Both the position numbers and the translations under genes were made by a program. The notes beneath the pieces were generated by a model that ran no database searches, had not been told where the DNA came from, and saw only the letters and a list, made by a program, of their open reading frames with translations. From assembly GCA_937911965.1 (NCBI GenBank), contig CALDPL010000202.1:1-19478 (forward strand): a stretch of 19,478 nucleotides of DNA, in the 5' to 3' direction. Source of the DNA: an uncultured Allomuricauda sp. (lineage in GTDB: Bacteria > Bacteroidota > Bacteroidia > Flavobacteriales > Flavobacteriaceae). Shown here in pieces: positions 14,668 through 19,478 of this stretch (positions are counted from its first letter, which is position 1; every line of letters starts with the position of its first letter).

Positions 14668-15585
14668 CAGGGCATCCACCCTTTTTGCAAGTTCCTTGAA
14701 CTTTGGCAGGGCAACCTCTTCCTCCAAGGGCAAAAAACAAGCGATGATATAGTGGGCATCCCCGTCCCTGACGATGCCCACGTCATGGGTCCAGGTGGAC
14801 CACCATCCGGTTTTGTGGTAAAACATGGCCGTATGGGGAAGTCCTTGCGGTAGTTTGGTGTTGTCCAATTGCGCGCCCAAAAGTACTTTCATCCGCTGGC
14901 TCACCCAGGGGTTTACCAAAAGGTCGGCCTCAATGCGGTATAAAAAATCCGCGGCATGCAACGCACTGGTCTCCGTCCCGCGCACCTCTTTATAATCGGG
15001 ATCTTCCACACTGCGGCTCAAAAATTTACGGGTCACCTCACTGCCCTGCCATCCATAACGGTGCATCAGGGCATTGATATTCTCCCTTTGGGCCAGGTCG
15101 ATCAAACAATTTGAGGCCGTGTTGTCACTACGCGTGATCATCAGATCCAACAGATAGTTCACGGTGACCGTGTCCCCTTCCCTCAGCAAGGGCCTGGGAT
15201 CTGAAAGGATTTCCTTGGCCGTGTCCACCACATTGGGATACCCGACCACCAATAGGGAATCCAATGCATACTCCTTCTCGGATATCTGTCGGAGCACCTC
15301 TGCGGCCACATACATTTTGTAGACCGATGCAGGGTAAATGAAATTCTCCATGTTTACCCCCGCCAATTTGGGGTTGCCATCCTTCAATTGGATCACCCCC
15401 AGGGAAATCTGTTCCACTCCATCCTCCCCCACATCAAAATCCCCGTCCAATCCCAGAGCGGAAACCATATCGTTCAATTTTTGTGAAAGGGATGTGTCCA
15501 CCTCATAGTAGGGGGGAATGTCGACGGATTGTTGTGCCGAGAGCAGTACGCTGCCCAAGAAGAAACTAATCAGTACTGATTTCAT
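14659..15585 (-). CDS. class A beta-lactamase-fold serine hydrolase
   Basis: This 308-residue protein has a Sec signal peptide (MKSVLISFFLGSVLLSAQQ). Motifs of the class A beta-lactamase/PBP fold are all present: S87-V-Y-K90 in IYPASVYKMYVAAE, S153-D-N155 in ITRSDNTASNCLI, and K258-T-G260 in YHKTGWWS. The Glu166-containing ExxLN omega-loop of true class A beta-lactamases is not recognisable between SDN and KTG; the corresponding region reads SVEDPDYKEVRGTETS. It may therefore be a D,D-peptidase or other serine hydrolase (beta-lactamase2 type) rather than an efficient beta-lactamase, but this is not certain. The upstream susD terminator separates it from the SusCD pair. Its TAA overlaps the end of the NlpC/P60 gene on the other strand. 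Confidence 0.85.
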   Translation of the reverse strand: MKSVLISFFLGSVLLSAQQSVDIPPYYEVDTSLSQKLNDMVSALGLDGDFDVGEDGVEQISLGVIQLKDGNPKLAGVNMENFIYPASVYKMYVAAEVLRQISEKEYALDSLLVVGYPNVVDTAKEILSDPRPLLREGDTVTVNYLLDLMITRSDNTASNCLIDLAQRENINALMHRYGWQGSEVTRKFLSRSVEDPDYKEVRGTETSALHAADFLYRIEADLLVNPWVSQRMKVLLGAQLDNTKLPQGLPHTAMFYHKTGWWSTWTHDVGIVRDGDAHYIIACFLPLEEEVALPKFKELAKRVDALLR

Positions 15586-15621
15586 GGTATTCCCTTTTAT
15601 TTTAGGTTATAGGACAAACAA

Positions 15622-15644
15622 AACCCCGGGGTGTTCCCGGGGTT
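15622..15644 (-). terminator. intrinsic terminator after susD
   Basis: AACCCCGGG (15622-15630) and CCCGGGGTT (15636-15644) form a perfect 9-bp stem around a five-base loop. On the minus strand it is followed by TTTGTTTG. It lies between the susD stop (15703) and the serine hydrolase start (15585), ending the SusCD transcript. Confidence 0.85.
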
Positions 15645-15668
15645 CTTCAATGTCTATTTCGGTTCAAA

Positions 15669-15690
15669 GGCCAAATTCATTTCTTTGGCC
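15669..15690 (-). repeat. second hairpin downstream of susD
   Basis: GGCCAAA (15669-15675) and TTTGGCC (15684-15690) form a perfect 7-bp stem with an 8-base loop, 12 bases past the susD stop and 24 bases before the terminator. It has no T-run of its own and could stabilise the 3' end of the susD message. Confidence 0.45.
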
Positions 15691-15702
15691 AATGGATCCA
15701 AT

Positions 15703-17106
15703 TTAATTGGCATCCCAGAAAATCCGGTCCAATAGGGTAACCTGTGGGACGTTGGCCCCATTTCGGCTCACTTCATTATCGGGATAGGGCATTCTCCTGA
15801 CAAACTGCCCGTTTAGATCGGGATTCAAATTGGCAGGAAGGGTCATGTTCACATATTGATAATCATAACGTCTGGCGTCGTTCCAGGATTCCGGGTGCAG
15901 GAACAGCGCAATCCATTTTTCCTTGAAAATGTCGTCTATGGTAAAGGCTGCCTCTCCCATACTCACACTGGGTTCTGCCAGATAAGCAGCCATTTCGGCA
16001 GGATCGACTTCCAACATCTCCATATGGGCGGTTATCCCGTCCAAATAGGCTTGATAGGACCTGGCCTTATCCGTTGCGAAGGCCGCCTCGGCCTCAATGA
16101 ACTTCAGCTCGGCATAGGTCGCCATCAAAAGTGGGCCATCCGCTGTGGTGTAGTATTGGTCCATGATCAGGGTAGATCGGGCCCCGGCTTCCGGGGCGTT
16201 GCCCCTGCCTGCACCATTTTCGGTGCCCACATAGGTGTCGTCATCCGTGGCCCCTATCATCAAGGCCAATCGGGGATCGACGGTAGGATAGGAAGTGCCG
16301 TCCAAAGCCTGTACAAACTGCTCCGAAATCCATCCCGCCAAGAGCAAGTTGGAATTGTTCAGGGCCACATTGTACCATGGATTTCTGTCATTGGTGAAAT
16401 AATTGACCAATGCATTGTCTCCATTGGATTGAAACCCGTTGTCCACTGCCTGAAGGATTTCAGTGGCACTGCCTCCCATATGCAATAGATTTCGAGCCTT
16501 CAAGGTATTGGCAAATGCCACCCATTTTGCCGTATCCCCACCATAAATGAAATCATCGGAACCAATGGTCACACTGGTCGCTTGTCCCAGATTGGAAATG
16601 CCTTGGTCCAGATAGTCCATGACCATTGCATAGAGCGCAGCATCATCGTCGTAGGCCGGGGTGGCCGTCTGAAAGGTGAAACCCTCGGTTATTGGAAGGT
16701 CCCCGAACATATCGACCGCCATGCCAAGGTTAAAGGCAAAAAGGATCTGGGACGCTCCCAAATAATGGGTCGCTCCCTGTTCTTCCGCCTTTTCCATCAG
16801 AACGGTCAAATCGGTCATCACATTGAAAAGGTTGAACCAGGTCACATTATGGCTGACCGGTTCCATGGTATCCGAGGCACTTCCCGGGTTGGGGGAGGCG
16901 ATATACTGTACCAGGTTGGAAGTGATGTCCCCTGTACGGTACACGTTGCGGCTCGATTCCATGGTGACATTGATCATCAGACCGGAGATGGGTGCATCTT
17001 CCGGGTTATTGGGGTTTTCATTGACATCCAAATAGGATTCACAGGAGACTGTGAACAAGGCCAAAACCAACCCCATACTCTTTATTATCTTATTGGTTAT
17101 ATTCAT
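15703..17106 (-). CDS. SusD/RagB-family nutrient-binding outer membrane lipoprotein
   Basis: This 467-residue lipoprotein has the signal peptide MNITNKIIKSMGLVLALFTVSC with lipid Cys22, directly followed by ESYLDVNENPNNPEDA, the N-terminal signature of the SusD-like_2 group. Helical TPR-like stretches follow (for example FNLFNVMTDLTVLMEKAEEQ and ATYAELKFIEAEAAFAT), and the C-terminus has FKEKWIALFLHPESWNDARRYDY and RRMPYPDNE, both typical of this group. It caps the SusC channel on the cell surface and helps capture the ligand. The substrate cannot be told; this SusD group is not tied to one glycan. ATG 17106 is chosen because it begins the signal peptide; the open frame runs upstream into the susC end. 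It follows susC by 11 bases. Confidence 0.92.
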   Translation of the reverse strand: MNITNKIIKSMGLVLALFTVSCESYLDVNENPNNPEDAPISGLMINVTMESSRNVYRTGDITSNLVQYIASPNPGSASDTMEPVSHNVTWFNLFNVMTDLTVLMEKAEEQGATHYLGASQILFAFNLGMAVDMFGDLPITEGFTFQTATPAYDDDAALYAMVMDYLDQGISNLGQATSVTIGSDDFIYGGDTAKWVAFANTLKARNLLHMGGSATEILQAVDNGFQSNGDNALVNYFTNDRNPWYNVALNNSNLLLAGWISEQFVQALDGTSYPTVDPRLALMIGATDDDTYVGTENGAGRGNAPEAGARSTLIMDQYYTTADGPLLMATYAELKFIEAEAAFATDKARSYQAYLDGITAHMEMLEVDPAEMAAYLAEPSVSMGEAAFTIDDIFKEKWIALFLHPESWNDARRYDYQYVNMTLPANLNPDLNGQFVRRMPYPDNEVSRNGANVPQVTLLDRIFWDAN

Positions 17107-17117
17107 CGTTCTTGTTT

Positions 17118-19161
17118 TTATAATCCAAAGTTCAAGGTTAGAAAATAGCTTTCGGTGCCTGGAAAACCAAGTCCCGTAAATCCAATGGCATTGCCACCGG
17201 CCCCAGCGGAAAAGGACTCGGGATCGAATCCATCCCACGGAGTGTGCAAAATGATATTGTTGGCTGCAAAAGAAATTCTCAATGAACTGAAAGGGGTTCT
17301 TGAAAGCAAATTATCATCCAGGCTATAGGCCAAGGTAATGTTCCTGAGCTTTATAAAGCTGGCATCCTGTACAAAATTCTCGGAAATGGTCCTGTAGTCG
17401 TTCCTCCAGTAACCCGCTCCATAATCCCTGCCGTCAGGGCCTATACCCTGACCCAGCCAAACACTCTGGGTGTTGGGGGTACCATCGGCCAAGACCCCGT
17501 CAAAGACCCGAAAATCGTTCCGTGCCAGGGAGTATTCGGTTTTACCGAAGGCCGCCAAGAAGTTGTCAAATTGGTTGTATTGCTCCACATCGGCCCTAAA
17601 GTCGACCAAGAAGCTGAGTTCAAAATTCTTATAGGTGAATTCGTTTCTCAGACCCCCGATCCATTTGGGAACCGCGTTGCCAATGACACGCTGTCCACCG
17701 TTTCTTTCGGCAAAACCGTTGGCACCAATGATAATGGGCAAATGGTCCTGAACGTGCAGGGCATCCGGATCGGCACCATACCTTGAGTAAGTGGATCCAT
17801 AGATGTTACCAAAGGCCTCACCCTTGATCAATTTCATGGTCACCGTACTTCCGGCATATCCAAATTGGCTGCCCACCACGATTTCCTCTATTCCTTCCCG
17901 GATGGCCACCACCTCATTGTTGTTCATGGATAGGTTGGCCGTGGCCCTCCAGTTGAAATCCGGGCTTTGGATGATGGTCCCGCCCAATACGAATTCAAAT
18001 CCACTGTTCTGGATTTCCCCGGCATTTGTAAAATACGAGGAGAATCCTGTTGCATCGGAGACCGGTACCGGAATGATCTGATCCTTGGCATTGGATTTGT
18101 AGTAGGTGACGTCCAAGTCCAAGCGATTGTTGAAAAATGCGAGCTGGGTACCAAATTCTATGGATGTGGTAAGCTCCGGTTTCAAAAAGGGATCTCCAAA
18201 ACTACTGTTCCTGGTAAATCCGACCTGTCCATCCAATGGATATTGGGAGGGGGCAACAAAGGTGGCACCCAATACGTGGGGTTGGGTATCCTTACCAACC
18301 TGTGCCCAAGAGGCCCTAAGTTTTCCATAGGAGAACCAGTCCGGAAGATCCAAATGATCGCTAAAGACATATCCCAGGTTGACCGAAGGATAGAAAAAAG
18401 AATTGTTCTCCTTGGGCAGGGTGGACGAAAGGTCGTTCCTTCCCGTGACGTTCAGGAACAGATAATCCTTATAGTTGAACATGAGATCGCCGTAGAAACC
18501 GACCAACCTTCTAATGCTCATCCCCTGACTGGTGAATATTTCATTGGTGTTGTTCAGGTTATAGAATTCAGGGATCACAAAATCCACCCCTGTGGAATTG
18601 AGCCGATCGTATTTTCGCTCAAAGACATCCTGTCCCAATCGCAAGGTGGCGCTCAGGTCATCCCCAAAATCATTGTTAAGGGTGATGTAGAAGTTGGAAG
18701 AAATGTCCCGGCTGTTGATACGGGTTTCCTCTATAAAGCCTGTGGAGCTCAATGGACTTTCGCCATCGACTCCTTTGGGACCCGGTGTGATCTCCGTTCT
18801 GGAATCACTGAAATAATCCGTACCCAATCTATAGGAAAGGGTCAACCATTCCCAAGGACTATAATTGAAGTTGACGTTTCCGATCACCCGGTTCACATCG
18901 TCCTTATAGGTACTGAAACGGGCATCGTAAATGGGGTTGGTGTTGGTCCCCCAGGAAACCATGGTCCCGTCCTCCTTGATATAATCCCTGACGTCCCGGG
19001 TCTCTGCCCAATACATCATCCGTTCCATAAAGCGGTCGTGGGGCACACGGTTACCTCCGGAATTGGAGAAGTTGATGGAAGCCCCCATATTGAACTTTTC
19101 ACTGACCTTGACCGTTCCCGATAGTTTGGCCGTGGTTCGGTCCCAGGTGCTGAAGGGGATG
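17118..19161 (-). CDS. SusC/RagA-family TonB-linked outer membrane transporter (5' part missing)
   Basis: About 680 C-terminal residues of a SusC/RagA protein are present. They include barrel strands such as KLSGTVKVSEKFNMGASINFS, the family segments FYPSVNLGYVFSD and GKLRASWAQVGKD, SIEFGTQLAFFNNRLDLDVTYY, and a terminal SFIKLRNITLAYSL block followed by LRISFAANNI. SusC proteins are about 1000 residues, so the carboxypeptidase-like domain, TonB box, plug and first strands are missing. The flavobacterial sequence stops near 19160, where the frame passes into GC-rich DNA of other origin; an in-frame continuation to 19280 is spurious. It would import a ligand delivered by the SusD lipoprotein using TonB-ExbBD energy. 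Only the SusD gene follows (11 bases). No sigma/anti-sigma or glycoside hydrolase gene is visible. Confidence 0.9.
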
Positions 19162-19237
19162 ATCGCGCTATCCGCGGCCCGCTTCCCGAAAGGCACGTCG
19201 GGCGCGCAGCTCGACGTGCTGGCGCGCCAGGCCCTGG
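19162..19237 (+). pseudogene. fragment of an M24 Xaa-Pro aminopeptidase
   Basis: The frame reads IALSAARFPKGTSGAQLDVLARQAL. This matches the segment of M24 Xaa-Pro aminopeptidases (xALxxxxFPxGTxGxxLDxLAR) that precedes the metal-binding GTGHGVG region. Only about 25 residues exist. Upstream the sequence is susC and downstream it changes to a thiamine-diphosphate enzyme, so it is a chimeric insert, probably alphaproteobacterial. Confidence 0.6.
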
Positions 19238-19291
19238 CGGCCGACCGGCCGGTGGTGATCGAATTTGTCACCGATCCCAACGTCCCGCCCC
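19235..19291 (+). pseudogene. fragment of a thiamine-diphosphate-dependent enzyme
   Basis: The frame continues as ALAADRPVVIEFVTDPNVPPL. This resembles the C-terminal segment of acetolactate-synthase/pyruvate-oxidase-like proteins (xALAxDRPVVxExxTDPxVPPLPP). It is fused in frame to the M24 fragment, perhaps through a shared caggccctgg sequence. Only about 19 residues are present, so the assignment is tentative. Confidence 0.5.
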
Positions 19292-19478
19292 TCCGGCGAG
19301 GAGCTCGCTGACGGCCCGCACGACACGGTCGGCGAGCTCCCGGCGGGCCTCTTCCAGCTGGCCGACCTCGCGCAGGTGGTGGACCGCGTACGAGCGCACC
19401 GTCTCGAAGACCCGGTACCGGGTGACGTCCCCTGCTGCGTCCACGACGACCAGCGACCTCTCGACCAGCTGGGCGAGG
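19292..19478 (-). pseudogene. fragment of an actinobacterial-type ATPase/LuxR or AfsR-like regulator
   Basis: The minus strand is open for about 62 codons to the window edge and reads LAQLVERSLVVVD, then TRYRVFETVRSYAVHHLRE and EARRELADRVV. The L(V/A)xRSLVxVD...RYRxLETVRxYA pattern follows the NB-ARC/ATPase core of large AfsR/LuxR/SARP regulators of Actinomycetota. Base composition is very GC-rich, with G or C at most third positions. It is unrelated to its neighbours and ends at a join near 19291. The start and end of the gene are outside the window or missing. Confidence 0.6.

Noticed and set aside
14659..15585. Reading the serine hydrolase as an acquired antibiotic-resistance gene
   Set aside because: Base composition matches the surrounding genes, no mobile element is near, and the Glu166 motif is not visible.
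17107..17238. N-terminal extension of susD overlapping the end of susC
   Set aside because: The extra residues are an out-of-frame reading of susC. The lipoprotein signal peptide starts at 17106.
17967..19124. Long plus-strand open frame (385 codons) opposite susC
   Set aside because: It lies wholly within susC on the other strand, has no recognisable domain, and is explained by the susC codon pattern.
1..19478. CRISPR arrays, tRNA or rRNA genes, insertion sequences, phage genes
   Set aside because: No regularly spaced repeats, RNA gene signatures, transposase or integrase motifs, or terminal inverted repeats were found on either strand.

Overview
The bulk of the window (about 362 to 19160) is a stretch of a Bacteroidota chromosome, most likely Flavobacteriaceae. 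The evidence is a PorP/SprF protein, a SusC/SusD pair, lipoproteins with Bacteroidota-like lipoboxes, A-rich start regions without Shine-Dalgarno sequences, and several TAnnTTTG-type promoter boxes. Genus and species cannot be told from this alone. Both ends are different. Bases 1 to about 361 and about 19161 to 19478 are visibly GC-richer and consist of short pieces of unrelated genes: an ABC permease, the ArgJ C-terminus plus the start of a GNAT gene, an M24 peptidase, a thiamine-diphosphate enzyme, and an actinobacterial-type regulator. They look like alphaproteobacterial and actinobacterial sequence joined on, so the contig ends are probably chimeric. The first and last flavobacterial genes (porP/sprF and susC) are cut at these joins.

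Layout of the flavobacterial part, left to right. A truncated porP/sprF (minus) is followed by a GNAT acetyltransferase and a small DoxX-like membrane protein (both plus). Next is an OxyR-type LysR regulator with the two redox cysteines at residues 199 and 208, preceded by an inverted-repeat operator candidate. A bidirectional terminator separates oxyR from a small conserved protein on the minus strand. Then come a PBP4-type D,D-carboxypeptidase lipoprotein (plus), a minus-strand pair (AIM24/TIGR00266 protein then DUF2461 protein) and a DUF4442 hotdog protein (minus).

From 7599 to 11234 lies a plus-strand envelope-stress-like set: a DUF4870 membrane protein, a PadR regulator fused in frame to a PspC membrane protein, and a head-GIN (DUF2807) lipoprotein, closed by a clear terminator. 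In this window PadR and PspC form one open frame through an A6 run. With one A fewer they would be two genes overlapping by ATGA.

From 11341 to 14667 a compact plus-strand set resembles the Bacillus ykfB/ykfC murein-peptide recycling genes. It holds an L-Ala-D/L-Glu epimerase, a PLP-dependent alpha-oxoamine-synthase-like enzyme overlapping it by one base, and an NlpC/P60 endopeptidase lipoprotein with SH3 domains. A class-A-beta-lactamase-fold serine hydrolase converges on it. A minus-strand SusC-SusD pair (susC truncated) fills the right side, with a strong terminator after susD. With the PBP4 homologue, the window is rich in cell-wall turnover functions.
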